64,000 bases of DNA. Origin: Paragorgia papillata (Eukaryota; Cnidaria; Anthozoa; Scleralcyonacea; Coralliidae). Under the pieces are notes generated by a model. It saw only the letters and a program-made list of their open reading frames with translations, ran no database searches and was not told the origin of the DNA. Position 1 is the stretch's first letter; each line of letters begins with the position of its first letter. Made by a program: the position numbers and the translations under genes. Positions 22,648 to 38,982 of this stretch are shown here, one piece after another. The stretch spans positions 2,545,001-2,609,000 of the forward strand of contig JAWNZC010000088.1 in assembly GCA_035771165.1 (NCBI GenBank), given 5' to 3'.

Positions 22648-25600
22648 TTAAATTGAGAGCCTTGCATGTAGGAATTGGAGAACTTCCAAATAAATATCCA
22701 CACCATTGTGATCTGAGGGCCTCAGTGGATCAATAGTTTCTTTGAGTTCAATTAAATGTCCTTCATCCAATGCAATGCTGGTCTTTGGGATTGTCACATG
22801 CTGTGACTCACAGATTTTAACCACACTTTCATCTACATGTAAATTGAATCTGTATGATTGGTCATTCTGTGGTAAAAAACCCCAACATAAGCACTACCAG
22901 TAAGTACTAGTATGCATCATAGAAAAGCATGTTTTGTATTATTAAAGGTTACGTGTTTAAGTTGACTGAATAAAAGGGTTTTATAAGTACAGTAATAACT
23001 TAATTGAAATGAGAACTCTATAACCCATAGTCATCACATTGTCATAGTGTAAGTACAAGAATGACTTGTAACCAGCTTATATTTTACTACAAATGAAAAA
23101 ATCACTTATAATTAGCATTGCTGAAAATTCTTGTGACAGCCTAGATGTAGGATCTGATAAACCAAAACCCTGTATCCACAGTTGCTCTGGTGATAAATTT
23201 CTTTCTGTTCGAATTGGAGATCTGTTGTGACCTTGTTGAAACACAGCCAGATTTCGGTTGATAATAGGAAGAAAGACATAATGTAAAGAAAATAAATGTG
23301 CCTCATTTGATGGGTCCAATATACCAGAGGTTTCCATGTGATTAAAGAGATCATAAAATAGGCCTGTGCAGCCTGTAAACAGATCTCTCCAAAACCTTTG
23401 AAAAAGAATAGATAACCTGGAATTTAATTTAATCACAAGTTTAAAAGCTAACTTGTTGAGTAAATGTGAACAAAATAAATTAAACTATTAAGACCAGGCT
23501 GAAGCAATTGTAGAAAACCACCCACTTTTGAATGTCTTTAAAGACACAAATACTGTACAAGCCAGAAGAATTCCTTAAAAACTCTTCATTTACAGCCAAT
23601 TTCTTTAATTATATGTGTTTATGATAAAGTTAATCAGGTAATTTAAAGAGCGAGACAATTGTATGTAGTAAATTTCTCAGTTATAAACTGATCCTAACCA
23701 TTAACATAATTATGGCAATCATGAAAGTTGACAGGTATTCTATAATTTTAATTACAGCCCATGTAAATTTGTCTACATGTACATCTAAGCATAGTGCCCT
23801 TTACAATTTCCCCCCTTGCTACATGTAACACCAGACAATTTTATTCAGCTACAGGAAAAATATGTGCGTCTAAAATACATGAGGCTATGCAAGCATGATC
23901 ATGACATGTCATAGAGCATTCAGACATTAATTCTGTTATAAAATAAATAGAAAATCAAATTTCTCTGTGTTTACAGAATATACTACAGAGTGATACAGTT
24001 ACTTGAGAGTGAGTTTGGCAAGAATTGGAAAGTACAGTACCCAATATAATGAGTCTCCTTATTTCCTTTAAATTAGTGCTGTTGAATCAATTTGAAGTAT
24101 AAAATGCTGTATAAAAATAAATGACTATAAAGTACACTTCAGACTTCAAATGTGCATTTGTTGTAATTATGACTGCTATATGCATTGTTCACAGTACAGC
24201 AGCAATAAACATTAAAAAAAAATAGGTCGAGTTGGGTTTTTTGTACCAAGTATTTCTTTTGCTTGGCTTTATTCAGGAAAATAAGCTAATTTGTCACTAC
24301 TGTCTATATGCATTATGAATGAGCTTAGATATTGCTAACTTATTATGGTATAAGTAATACCATGACATAAGGGATATTAGTGGTTATTAATTAAAATGTC
24401 CCCCAAAAGTTGAGGGAGGCAGAAACTTGAGGGGAATTTAAGCACTGATACATGTATCCGACATGTCATGGTATTAGTTTGTAATATCATGATTATCAAA
24501 AAAGTGTAATTTTATTGTTTAAAATTCTTTTGAGTTTTAGAATGAGAATATTTGTTGAATTAGGGGCTATTTATATAAGCTGAGCTAGCACTTTAGGATG
24601 CTTTTATAACAAAACTATATAATTCTTCATTGCAAATTTATTTCATGCAAGTTTTCAAGTCACAGTAAGGTCATAATGAAACAGGCCAGCCTGGCTTATC
24701 TAAAACAGCCCTTAATTTAATGTTAATAATCTGCTTTTGGAATGCTCCTTTAATGTTTACTCATGCATGTTAGTAGGGAAAAAATTAGAAATTTTCCCTC
24801 GGAGGAGAATTTAGAGAAAAAATCTTTTCAAGAAAACAATAGAATTGGAGGTACAGTAATCATGGTATAATGAAAAAGTAATGTGGATCACCTTTCAATT
24901 CTTTGATTGTGTACACTTCTTCCGGTAATATGGCTAGCCCGTCCAGGACCTCGTAAAGGATGATTCAACATATATTGGGCAATAGCAACATTCTCTCCTC
25001 CTTTATCTGTTCTTACCCTTGATGGCAACCCATAGGAACAAACACCATTATAGAAAGTGGAAAAAACTGTCTCAGCTCTGTTGTTAGTGCTGCACTGGAT
25101 AAATACAAGCATTCGTGAGTACCCATCAATTCCTGCATGAACAACAAACCTCCATCTAAAAAGATTTATACTATAAGCTAAATGTTTTGCACGTTTTCAT
25201 TGGTCGAGAGCCATGATCTATTACTGGACAGATGCACGGATTTCATCACAACTTGTTCTGATAGCTGTGAACCAATGAAAATCACCACTCCAATGTCACG
25301 AACCAATCATATTGCTTGTTTTGTATAGATCATAGATCACTTCAGATGGCGTGCTTCATCTTTTTCAATGCCCCGGAAGTTTGGTGGGAAATTCAATGAA
25401 TCTTATCAGAAGTGTTTTTTTTTGTTAACAAATAGATTCCATTTTTTTCGTTGTCTGTTCAGTTATAGATGCACAGAGAACGTCACAACGTGGTAAGAAC
25501 ATCAGTGACCCACTCGACTATGTCTCGTGGGCCACTTTTTTGTTCTTACCACGTTGTGACGTCATCTGTGCATCTATAACAGGAACAGACAACGGAAAAA

Positions 25601-26475
25601 TGGAATCTATTTGTTAAATACATTTCTGTAATTCTGGTGAAAATATTTATAAAGTCACCAAAAGATATAGACGTCACATAAACAAATTATTGTATTACTG
25701 AATCTAGATACTAGTATACTTGTATAGTTGTATAGTCTGTATATAACTCTACATGACCTGATAAGTTTATGATTTCTGTATAATATAACTCTACCTTATC
25801 AGTTTATGATTGCCATCTACGTGCCAAAGTGCTAATGGACTTGAAACGTTATAACTTCTCCGATGTACGACCCTCAATGACAAGGTTCGGAACAAAGTTC
25901 CAGCGGGATCGACTCTCCTCATCACTTCACGAATTCGGTTTTGTTGCACTCTAAGTCCACGACAAAACAACAATCCTGTCATTCGTTTGTACCCAGTGTT
26001 TGGAAATTGTTGTATAACGCTTCTAACTGTTTCTTCAAGATCATGATCATCGATGTCGGAATAATAATTACCAATTCGCAAACCGAATGTGTTCATTCTC
26101 CGTTCGACAGTTCGTTTGCTTACTCCGAGAAGGGTTGCAATATCTTTGACAGTAAAGCGCTTGTCCAACAAAAACTGTAAGATCTCCTCGGGCACTTCGA
26201 ATTTCGGTCGTCCAGGTTGGCCAGTGAATAGCTTTTGGCACTCAAATGCGCCGTGTTGGGTGCCATCATATTCAGAATACAAATCTCGCGCATCGCATAT
26301 CAACTGAACCAAGGATTCATCTATATCGAACTCCCTGTATCGTAGCGTAGTCTGATACAGTGTGTCGAGACGAAAATAGTTATAGTCTCGATCGGGATCC
26401 CAATTCTGATACACAATTTAAAATGCAACTTCGAAAAAGGTTTTTAAAGTCTGTTCTTTCTCTCTCCTCCGCCAT
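22648..26475 (-). pseudogene. rve/DDE transposase of transposon B, four or more exons
   Basis: A start at ATG 26475 (MAEERERTDFKN) needs one frame change before the main frame of exon 1, which ends at donor 25795. Exon 2 is 25155-24892 and exon 3 is 23395-23106; all phases fit between these. A last exon at about 22869-22648 encodes 'FNLHVDESVVKICESQ' and ends TAA; its phase to exon 3 does not fit. Domains: HTH 'FTVKDIATLLGVSKRTVERR'; catalytic Asp in 'LWHVDGNHKL', Asp in '[10 protein letters not shown]', Glu in 'NQRIERFWRD'. It is closely similar in layout to the transposase of element D but has introns that D lacks. The intron 25156-25794 carries a MITE. Confidence 0.75.
25423..25617. mobile_element. 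Palindromic MITE in a transposase intron (B)
   Basis: Inverted ends TTAACAAATAGATTCCATTT at the left and the complement AAATGGAATCTATTTGTTAA at the right; the arms also include CACAACGTGGTAAGAAC and its complement, so nearly the whole 195 bp folds back on itself. Confidence 0.8.
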
Positions 26476-26494
26476 GTTGTCGTTCGGAAGAACG

Positions 26495-26809
26495 AAATAA
26501 TTACAATTTTTTGCGGGAAATAAATTATCATTAATTTCACGTTCGGAATTCGTGTTCTGAGTGCCAGGCATCATGTGACGTCATCACAATGGAATGTTTA
26601 AGAATAGAATGTAAAGCGTGAATATCATAATTCGACTCTTAAATGTCAATACATTACTAGAATAACTTAACGTAAAAACTAGAACACAAAATGTAAATAT
26701 TAAATAACTAAACGTGAAACTAGAACGCAAAATGTAAATATTAAATAACTAAACGTGAAACTGGAACACAAAATGTAAATATTAATATTGGCGGGCATCA
26801 CCCTCCATA
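26495..26809. repeat. Right terminal inverted repeat of transposon B with subterminal direct repeats
   Basis: Reverse complement of 10532-10577 joined to 11956-12142. Includes three direct copies of a 42-47-bp unit (26675-26790). Terminal CACCCTCCATA ends at 26809. Confidence 0.9.
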
Positions 26810-26815
26810 AGACTT
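26810..26815. repeat. Target-site duplication of transposon B (right)
   Basis: AGACTT, identical to 10526-10531. Confidence 0.9.
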
Positions 26816-27218
26816 ATCCTCATTTTCATACAATTTACGTTTCTTTAGAAATTTCTCATTTAGGTGCTATTATATTATATACATATTTATAATATATATA
26901 TATTATATATATATATTATATATATAGAGTTTGGCTAAGACGAATTGCTTCGCTTGCTGTTGTGTTTCAAGTGTTCCTACACATATCATTTACTTGAAAT
27001 ATCTTGCAATTTGCACATTGCAAATTCTGAATTATACTTTCCAATATTGTTTTAGTTAAAGGAGAAGTACTTACTTTACCGGGTTGACGAGTAGTGTCGA
27101 CTTCTTCTCATTTACATACAATTTACATTGGTTTAGAAGTTTCTCATTTACATATATTTATAATATATATTATATATATATATATATATATAACACGTTT
27201 GGTGTTACCAAACGCGAC
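26816..27218. repeat. AT-rich copies of the target repeat family
   Basis: Two diverged stretches of the sequence into which B inserted, separated by (AT)n runs near 26885-26930 and 27160-27192. 27084-27110 is the paralogous unoccupied version of the B insertion site. No gene. Confidence 0.65.
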
Positions 27219-27270
27219 ATTCACCTGATGAGTGTGGTAAGCTTCGCTTGCCATACGAAACAAGTTTGTA

Positions 27271-27276
<6 letters not shown>
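27219..27276 (+). ncRNA. Second type I hammerhead ribozyme, at the start of the CT-rich tandem units
   Basis: Core CTGATGA at 27225-27231. Stem II is an 11-bp helix, GTGTGGTAAGC (27232-27242) with GCTTGCCATAC (27246-27256), loop TTC. GAA at 27257-27259. Stem III pairs ACAA (27260-27263) with TTGT (27266-27269) around GT. H17 is A at 27270, so cleavage is predicted between 27270 and 27271. Stem I pairs TCAC (27221-27224) with GTGA (27271-27274), then a mismatch and one more pair. The repeat unit that recurs at 29388 and 30590 (TGATTAAAAGTTCAAATG) begins two bases after the predicted cut, as in Penelope-like elements and retrozymes. The stem III loop is only two bases, so monomer activity may be weak. 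Confidence 0.75.
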
Positions 27277-31005
<3,729 letters not shown>

Positions 31006-33360
31006 ATTAACCCTTATGAATGGAGCTTTCCTTTTCCCGAATGGCTTAAATCTGCACGTGAGCTAACAGGTTGTGGACCCACTGAACTTGCAGGTTTGGA
31101 AACAATTCACATCAGTCATGTTCTAGAACAACTCGTTCGTGGATACATGTGTGGTTCAAACACACAAACGTGGAGTCGTCATTTGTTAAATTATAATAAC
31201 TTACCACAGCGTAAAAATATTAACACCTATTTCTATAGGTTTGAATTCCAACAGCGTGGTACTGTTCATTTACACTTGGTAGTTTGGCTAAAAAATATTT
31301 CAATGATTCAACACTCATTGATAAGAGCAGATATTCCATGGGAAAATGCAAACAGAGCTTTTCTTGTCAACAAACTACAACCTTCTGACAAGACATGGCT
31401 ACATGAAAACAACAGTCCAACAACAGTTACGGAACATGATGATAACTGCAAAACACTTAACTTGTACTATCCAACTGAAGCTTTTGCAGTGAATTTGAGA
31501 GGGTACATAACGACAGTTCTTCCAACGTTAAAATGCAGGATGGATTTCCAAGTTACTGATGGAAGGTCAATGATCTTACACTATGTAACGTCCTATGTTT
31601 CAAAATGGCATGACGCTTACTCTAACGAGGCATTATACTCTACCCATGTTCTTCCATACCAAGCTGCATACCGACATCTTGTCGAACTCAAACCATGCGA
31701 ACCAGAGATGTGGCTGCACATGTCACCTCTCAAATTTTCATGGTCCAGCAGCAGAACGAAGGACTTTTTGACATCAAGAAGTGAAAATGTTGCGGAAAAT
31801 AAAACCCATCAAAAATATGTCCAAAGACCACGTACAATGGAATGTCTATCTTTCATTCAATGGCTCAGAGAAGTTGACCATAATCCCACCAATCCTAAAT
31901 GTTACAGCCGAGGTAGCACTCTCGTGTCTGTTAGCCGAATTTCTCCAATCAACGATGAGCATTATTTCCAAGAGCTTTTAATGAATTACCCACATCGCTC
32001 TATTCATAAATTCCAACACCAACGTTTCAGTGATCTTCCTATCCAGATACGTTATTTCGCATCTGCTTTGTCCACGATGCCAACACTTTGGGAAAATAAT
32101 CAGGCGATTAGAAGGCGATTTCAAAGACAGGGCAACAAAGAATTTTATGTAGACACTGTAATGTCTCACATTTCTAGTTTACGTGACACATTGTACTTGT
32201 GGAAAATTCAAGTTCTTTCTACTCAACAACTTTGTAGTGCTAGTGCATGTTGTTTACAAGATCAAACGTGGCCTTTAGATCATGTCGAGAATGGTATCCA
32301 TGAACAAATCATGAATTTTTTACAACAACGAGAACAACATTACGAACGCGATTTAAGTTACTATAGTTTGTCAGACGATGAGATGGATGAAGAAGATGAA
32401 CCGTTACAACTCTCCGATCCAACTTTTACCACTTCGTAAAACTCTTGGACGAAATTCACCTTGATCACTGGAGAAGCCGGTTCAGGCAAATCGCAAGTTG
32501 TATGTGCAACAATACAAAAAGCTGTCCGTGAAAACCGTAGAGTGCTCGTGGCTTGCCCCACAGGAAATCTAGCTGCTGATTATCGCCATAAATTTAATTC
32601 GACAAATGTTGTTTGTGAGACAATTCACAGCGCCTTTAAATTTCCATTTGATACAAGTGAATCTCCAAAAGTTAATTGGAATATTTCCCAATTTGATCTT
32701 GTCATTCTTGATGAGTTGTCTATGGTTTCACAAAGAATTGCCAGACATGTGTTTCGCACAATCAATGAAGTAACTGTTAGACCAGTTGTGCTTGTCACTG
32801 GAGACCCTCAACAGATACAGCCAATTGAAACTGTTGATAACAAAATTACCGTAAACAATATTTTCCAAGAGAAAGACTTCTTCAAACTTGTTAATCACTA
32901 TTCGTTGAAAAAACAGTACTGAGTTCTTGACATTGAGTATTGGCAACCTTCTCAAAAATGATACACGACTTGGTCATAAAACATCCAGATGCCACGTTTC
33001 TTACGTTCACCAGACATGCTACCACAAGAATCAATAACATAATTATTTCCTCACTTTTTGCAAATGCCACTGCACTAGCTACAATTCAGGTTGACTATGA
33101 AATGGGCCCAATATCGATTTACAAGGATATGCGGGTGATAATCACGCAAAATAGAAACAAACATTTAAACATTGTCAATGGACAACAAGCCACTGTACAC
33201 TGTGTCCAAAACGTATCTATTTTCTTGAAACTCCGTGATGGCACAATTGTAAATACTTACCCTGTCACTTACGTCGACAAGGAAAATCAGCGCTGTACTT
33301 GCTATCCCTTTACTCCATCCTATGCTCTCACAATTGCCAAGGCCATAGGACAATTGATAA
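31006..33360 (+). pseudogene. Helitron-type Rep/PIF1 helicase fragment, decayed
   Basis: Coding similarity starts immediately after the CT tract (frame '[20 protein letters not shown]'). The HUH nuclease motif is in '[17 protein letters not shown]' and a Tyr-containing motif in '[13 protein letters not shown]'. A TAA at 32437-32439 interrupts, in frame, just before the helicase: Walker A 'GEAGSGKSQV', Walker B 'DLVILDELSM', then 'VVLVTGDPQQIQPI'. A TGA follows near 32920 and a frame change near 32940; the C-terminal helicase part has 'NGQQATV' and 'YALTIAKAIGQ', after which similarity stops. Both ends are missing, so this is an internal piece of a Helitron or related gene. It cannot work as it stands. 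Confidence 0.8.
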
Positions 33361-35968
33361 CCAAGAGCAGCCTATTATTAACCGTGAACAGCCTATTAAT
33401 AACCATGAACAGCCTATTAATAACCATGAACAGCCTATTAATTACCGTGAACAGCCTATTAATAACCGTGAACAGCCTATTAATAACCGAGAACAGACAA
33501 GCAACTTGCACGAACAGGTTAATTCTACCAGTGTACAACCACAGGTCAGTACTAACCGTGAACAGGCCAGTGATGCAATTTGACATTCCACCATCTCAGG
33601 TAGACAGGAAAACAACACTGAACAGCAACCCCACAGTGCAAACAGTCAGCCTACTTTCAGTAGAGGTGACATAATTTACTTAGGAGATGGCATTGAGGGA
33701 CCCATAGATAGTATTGACAAGCTTAACAACATTGTTTACAATGTGGTCAACTACTGCAAGGAGAATAACATTGCAAGTACCAAGGAAGTTCTGTGGTTAA
33801 TGCAATCTCGGGTAATGCAAGGTAGAAGTCTCGACATAGAGAGTGAAGATACATGTCCAGATGGTGGAGCCAACTATATCATGGTTGATCGAAACAACTT
33901 GCTAGATACTGCATTGGAAGAGATAGGAGCCCTAGAAAATCTCTTCCTTACATTGGATGTGCAATTTTATGGAGAGGTATGATACTATAATTTATTTTTT
34001 TCATAGTTCTGTGTCAAAATCTTGTAATGGGGCTTATTTACATGTCTTATGGCTGTACACTTGAGAAAGGCTCCAAGTTTATGTTACCAGAATGACATTT
34101 TGAATACTGTATTATTATTGACTTTTAGAAGTGCAGAAATGATTTCTCATTTGCTCCCCTCTTTTGAGTTATCAAAACAGCTAACTTCAATCCATCTGGA
34201 ATGCTCAGTTCTTTAAAATTGAAAATATTAATTCTATTTATGTAGCAAGCTCAAGATTATGGAGGACCAAGACGAGAATTGTTTCGATTAGTTTTATTGG
34301 AAATTAAAGAAAAATATTTTGATCATGGTTTGCGAGATCTTCTGGCAGACGAATATTGCTGTGTAGGAACTTTAATGGGTATGTTCATTGTAACATAGTT
34401 AATTGTAATTGTTAATCATCACTAGTTTGTTGTGATTTTATAACAGTCCTTCCAGTGTTTCTTTCAGAATATTTAACAAGGGGGGGGGGGGGCAGGCAAT
34501 ACTCACTATGTAGGGGGCAGGGGAGCACCAGTCAGGATTTAAAATTTTCAAGGAGGGGGCAAAACATTTTCAAGAGAGCGCAAAAACCTGCCTTCACCCC
34601 CCTAAAAGAAACCCGTAGTCCTTCCTTAACTTTTCTAAATTCAAGATTATTTGTAATGTACAGTATACAGTGCTCAATATTAATTGCCAAGTAATTGTAT
34701 GGAATCCTCTTCACAAGCCCTGGCCCCCTTCCCCCAGTCTGGTATTATAACCCCATTTATTTGTTGATAGAAAATATATTCTGTTAAGTTTCTGAACATA
34801 GAACCACTCACCTACTGTAAAAACCATATTGAATGTTAAGAAGACAGTTGTCTTCTTAACACTTTGTCTGTCAACTGTTTTTAGAAACATTTATCTTTCT
34901 AATTGTTTATATTGCACTACTGTAGTTAATGTCCCTGTACACCTGTCCTGGAAATAGGGAGGCATTTAACTTGCACTTAGTTCAAAATAATGTTGTTTGA
35001 AGCACTGCATCCCAAGGCATTTTTTTTATCCTAACAGCTAATGCCCTGATTAAGTGGCCTGTTTCTTTAGAAACTAGCAGAACACTCGCCTTCTTCCCTT
35101 CAGGAAATTGGCAGTCTATGCACTGTATTCTTACAGTGACATACTGTGACTGGACCTTCGGATTCTCATTTGTGTAGGTTTAAGCATTCTTCAAAATGGC
35201 AAACTTCCCCAGTTTATGTCTGAAGACATCACAAATGGCATTTTTAACATCAACAATACATCACCCTGCCTGGTTAATTTGAGAAAAGGTCTACAAAAAG
35301 TTGGTATATTTCAAGTAATAAGAACATTCACATTATTTCATTGTTTGCTTATCTAGATGTACACGCACATGCTATAGAATAAAACTCTTCTTCTTCTAGC
35401 ATTTTCTAATTTTTTAAAAATGCATTTATTTTATATTTTGTCATTTTCTACATTTTCTAGATTTGTGAGCAAATGCAATCACTCCAAGAAATTTTCAAAC
35501 CAAACCCAGCATCTGTCCTCACCATCCAGAAACTGAATACATTGCTGATTCCACAATTTAGTCCTGTGGGCTCTAACAAAAGGCGGTACGAGACCGCTGT
35601 TTATACTGCATTCTGCAAGTACATCAGAGAAGTTGCTGGTATGTATTTTGCTTAAAATGTTTCTTGCCAGTGTTACAATGCTTATTGGGTTGTTATTTGC
35701 TTTATAAGGTGGAAGAAGAGGCAACATTACATTGGCCCACATCCTGCAGTTTGGAACAGGATGTGATGAAGAACCATTGTTAGGGTTCAAGTTGGCACCA
35801 TCTATTAGATTTAGTGAAGTAACCACTTCATTCATACCTATGGCCAATACTTGCATAAATGCAATGACATTGCCATGTACATCAAATAACACACAGCTGC
35901 CATCTAACGAAGAACTTTGGAATTTCTATGATTATGCATTTTCAAATTCTTATTTTCGAAATTTGTAG
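33361..35968 (+). pseudogene. HECT E3-like gene of transposon D, N-terminus lost
   Basis: The first recognisable exon runs from the Helitron junction to donor 33976 and includes a 21-bp repeat region, an in-frame TGA at about 33581-33583, and 'GDGIEGPIDSIDKLNNIV'. Later exons are 34246-34378, 35178-35314, 35461-35638 and 35709-35968; all four junction phases fit. HECT N-lobe signature 'DYGGPRRELFRLVLLEIKEK' lies in exon 34246-34378. The C-lobe with the catalytic Cys is 'MANTCINAMTLP' near the end. Apart from the missing start and the one stop, the HECT part is well kept. It converges on the transposase at 37076-38424. Confidence 0.8.
33366..33490 (+). repeat. 21-bp tandem repeats inside the HECT gene of D
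   Basis: About six units of CAGCCTATTAATAACCRTGAA, encoding a repeated Asn-Asn-Arg/His-Glu-Gln-Pro-Ile stretch. The length is a multiple of three, so the frame is kept. Confidence 0.85.
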
Positions 35969-37075
35969 GTAAACAGTGTACATGGGGCATGGTAACAATT
36001 TCTTTTTATTTTTTGAGAAGTTGAGCTAAATTTGCTTAACAATCTGATTGCTCATAATACTGTATTTTGTTATGAGAATTCAGATATTACAGTTAGAAAT
36101 GCTGCAACACTTTCAGTAATGTTGTATTTCTACTGCACATTTTTGCCTGGATTATGGGTTATAAATATTTTTGTTTGTCATGCTACATGTCATAATATGT
36201 AAGGACATTCTGTAAAAGTATCAGAAAACAGACACATTTGTGTGCTGTTTAGTTGAAAATATCTTGTTTTATTATTGATAAAGACACCTCAACGTATCAT
36301 GTGGGTGTACATGTACAGTACTTGTACTGACAAAAAGACATACCATATTTTCTCCATTAAGTCTTATCTTTCGATTAAGCTTTTTAAACTCTTCACTAAT
36401 AATCCACCATTAAGTAAAGGTAAAAAATACACCCCCTCCCTCCATTAACAAAGCACCCAAAAGTTTAAAAATACTTTGTCTCCAATTATGGAGAATGAAT
36501 TGAAGCTGTCAAAGTTTAGAAGCTTGGCATGGTGATGTTTTAATAAATTAAACCAAACGTTTGCGGTTATACACCATGTTTATTTTTACAAAAAACTTGT
36601 TTAATCGAGCTATTTGTAAAAATAGACATGGTATATAACCGCAAACGTTTGGTTTAATTATAAATTGAAGCTGGTTTAAGATTGTTTTTCCTTACTCTGA
36701 CTTAGAATATTAAAAAGCTCTCTCCATCTATAAAAACTCAACTCGCTAAAAAACCTCCCCTTGAATGGTCTTAAATTGATACATGTTAGATGTAAGCGTG
36801 GACAAGCCCAATGAGCTTAATGAAGTAAAATTAATATGGTATATTTTATTTATTTCAACATTTATTGTTTCATTTAATGTTGAAAAATGTTAAAGTTTTG
36901 TTAATATACTTTAAAATGCAACAGGAAAGAGACATGTTAGGGTTTAAACATTTTAAAGTCATATAAAGACATCCCCTGTAAAACTCAACAGAAAGAGACA
37001 TTTGGGTTTTGTCTACAGTTTTTGAAAATGTATTGTTTAATGTTTATTGATCTACATTAAATACTGTACTTCAAT
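35969..37075. other. Spacer between the convergent genes of transposon D
   Basis: AT-rich. It contains a near-perfect palindromic MITE at about 36544-36661 (arms TAAACCAAACGTTTGCGG and its complement). No gene seen. Confidence 0.6.
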
Positions 37076-38424
37076 CTATTGCGTATGCCTTTTAATAATT
37101 TCAAGAGCTAACAAGTAGTTTTCTATTCTATAGTTAGTTGTACTTGGTACTATAGAATCAAGCTCCAATTTACAATTGTCACTAAGTTCAAGCAAGGGTG
37201 GTGAAAAAATTGGTCGACCAGTTTCTTCCCAAACTTCACTAGGGTCAACCACACCCTCCACTCCATATTCTTGAACTTCATCTACCAACAGATTAAGTCC
37301 AACAGGATTCTGAACTTGCCCAGCTATCCATAATCTTTTTGACCATGACTTCATTGACCATGCTTTTTGCCACATTTGTAGCTTGCTATTTATCTCACTC
37401 AGGTATGCATGATGCAGAGCAGCGATGTGTTGATCATTTAATGGGTCAAGTAAGTTTTGATCCTCCAAAAAATAAAACAAGTGGTAGTAATAGCTCAGAA
37501 CACCTTGAAAAACATCCCTCCACAACCTCTCAATCCGCTGGTTGTGTGTGCTGCGACCAGTGATTATGCTTCCACGATCAGTCCCTCTCTTTTCAATCAT
37601 GTAATCTGCAATACGGACATTTTCTAAACCTTTATCCGTTCTAACTCTACTTGGTAAACCATATCCAGAAACTGAATTTACAAAACATGAGAGCAGAGTT
37701 TCGGCCTTGTTGTTATTAGTGCAGACCAACATGACAGGCAAACGACTAAATCCATCAATTCCGCCAACAACAATGAAATTCCATCTGACCAGTTTATGGT
37801 TTGTGTCTACGTGCCATAGTTGATTAGGGGTCCCTTCACGTTGTACACTCTGCGATGCAGTCTTCTTTTCTTCCTGTTTTCAACACCGTGCCCGTCCACC
37901 CTGTGGATAGAATCTCGTAACCTCATTCTCTGCACTTTTATACCTTTCTGTTGGAGTAAATGCTTGAACAGTCCCTCACCGCAAAACGGAAATTCTTTTG
38001 CAATGTCACTTGCGTAGATATCTAACTGATCATCTGAAATATCCGAAAAGTTAAGTTTACTCAGACCGTAACATCGCATTCGGCGGTAAATGGTGCTCTC
38101 TGATACTGAAAACATCGTTGCAACTTCGGCGATCGTGAAATCTTCCTCAAGATAACTTTGGAGTACTTCTTTAGGAATTTCGTACTTGCAATGACCAAAT
38201 TCGTCTTGGCTCATTACAGGTTTACCACTTCCATATTTAGTGCATTCAATCCTCAACGCCATTATTTCACTGTTGTCATGCAAACCTAATCGATTAAAGT
38301 CGTATAAGGAGAGCTTACAGACTATATCTGGACTGATCTTTTCTTCTTTAAAGCGCTCGCTCAGATTGCGAAGCTTAAGTTTTTCCAAAACAATCGACAT
38401 TGCCGACGAAGACGCCATTTTCAA
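37076..38424 (-). pseudogene. rve/DDE transposase with N-terminal SAM-like domain (transposon D)
   Basis: Single exon with one frameshift near 37810-37830. The start MKMASSSAMSIVLEKLKLRN leads into a SAM-like domain (residues about 8-60: 'LEKLKLRNLSERFKEEKI...LSLYDFNRLGL'). An HTH follows ('FTIAEVATMFSVSESTIYRR'), then the catalytic core: Asp in 'LWHVDTNHKL', Asp in 'VRTDKGLENV', Glu in 'NQRIERLWRD'. Length is about 430 residues. The frameshift lies just before the first catalytic Asp and would separate the DNA-binding half from the catalytic half. It resembles B rather than A or C in its core motifs. Confidence 0.82.
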
Positions 38425-38499
38425 TTTTGGAATCGGGCTAGTTTCCAGGTTTTTTCATACACTGGGCACCATATAATGAAATTACAGCAAACGTTTTTA

Positions 38500-38830
38500 C
38501 ATATAAAGAAGTAAGCACCGCATATAATGTTGTTAGCACCGCATGTAAAGAAGTAAGCACCGCATGTAATGTTGTTAGCACCACATGTAAAGAAGTAAGC
38601 ACCGCATATAATGTTGTTAGTACCGCATGTAATGTTGTTAGCACCGCATGTAATGTTGTTAGCACCGCATGTAATGTTGTTAGCACCGCATGTAAAGAAG
38701 TAAGCACCGCATGTAATGTTGTTAGCACCGCATATAATGAAGTAAGCACCGCATATAATGAAGTAAGCACCGCATATAATGTTGCAAGCACAGTATGTAA
38801 TGTTGTAAGTACAGCATATAATGTAAATTA
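38500..38830. repeat. Subterminal tandem repeats of transposon D
   Basis: About sixteen units of 20-21 bp around GCACCGCATGTAATGTTGTTA, with variants ending AAAGAAGTAA. They lie between the transposase start and the right terminus. Open frames across them are repeat translation. Confidence 0.9.
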
Positions 38831-38982
38831 ACCACTGAAGACAGTCCTGGCTTTCCATAGCTTTTACCCTTTTGTTCTACATGAGATTTCCGTTCTCATT
38901 GAGCTCACCTTAGGACACCTGCGTTATCATTTGACAGTCGTGCCGCCCCAGCCAAACTCCCAACCTGACAGTGTCTTCGGCT

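Larger units (their letters stand above)
10532..26809. mobile_element. Transposon B: complete HECT-carrying IS3EU-like element
   Basis: Termini TATGGAGGGTGATGCCCGCC (left) and its reverse complement (right) are flanked by the 6-bp duplication AGACTT. Inverted terminal repeats run from 10532 to about 12142 (broken by an inserted mariner-like array) and from about 26495 to 26809. The right end holds three 42-47-bp direct copies of a unit containing AACTAAACGTGAAACT (26675-26790), while the left end keeps one. Inside are a HECT gene on + and an rve transposase on -, convergent near 20.9-22.6 kb. The target sequence is a neighbouring repeat family; its unoccupied paralogue at 27084-27110 reads through the same site. 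Without the two large nested insertions the element would be about 10.8 kb. Confidence 0.92.
33361..38859. mobile_element. Transposon D: HECT/transposase element, left end lost
   Basis: Right terminus CTTTCCATA ends at 38859, the complement of a TATGGAAAG start that matches the TAYGGA starts of B and C. The next six bases, GCTTTT (38860-38865), would be the target duplication, but the left copy is not in the window. The left part is replaced by the Helitron fragment and CT tracts. Confidence 0.65.

Noticed and set aside
26940..27000. A degenerate second copy of the 27219 hammerhead
   Set aside because: It shares GCTTCGCTTGC but lacks CTGATGA and GAAA at the right places.
38500..38830. Regular repeats resembling a CRISPR array, and the 145-residue Cys/Gly-rich frame over them
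   Set aside because: Units are contiguous with no unique spacers, the context is eukaryotic, and they sit where transposon subterminal repeats are expected.
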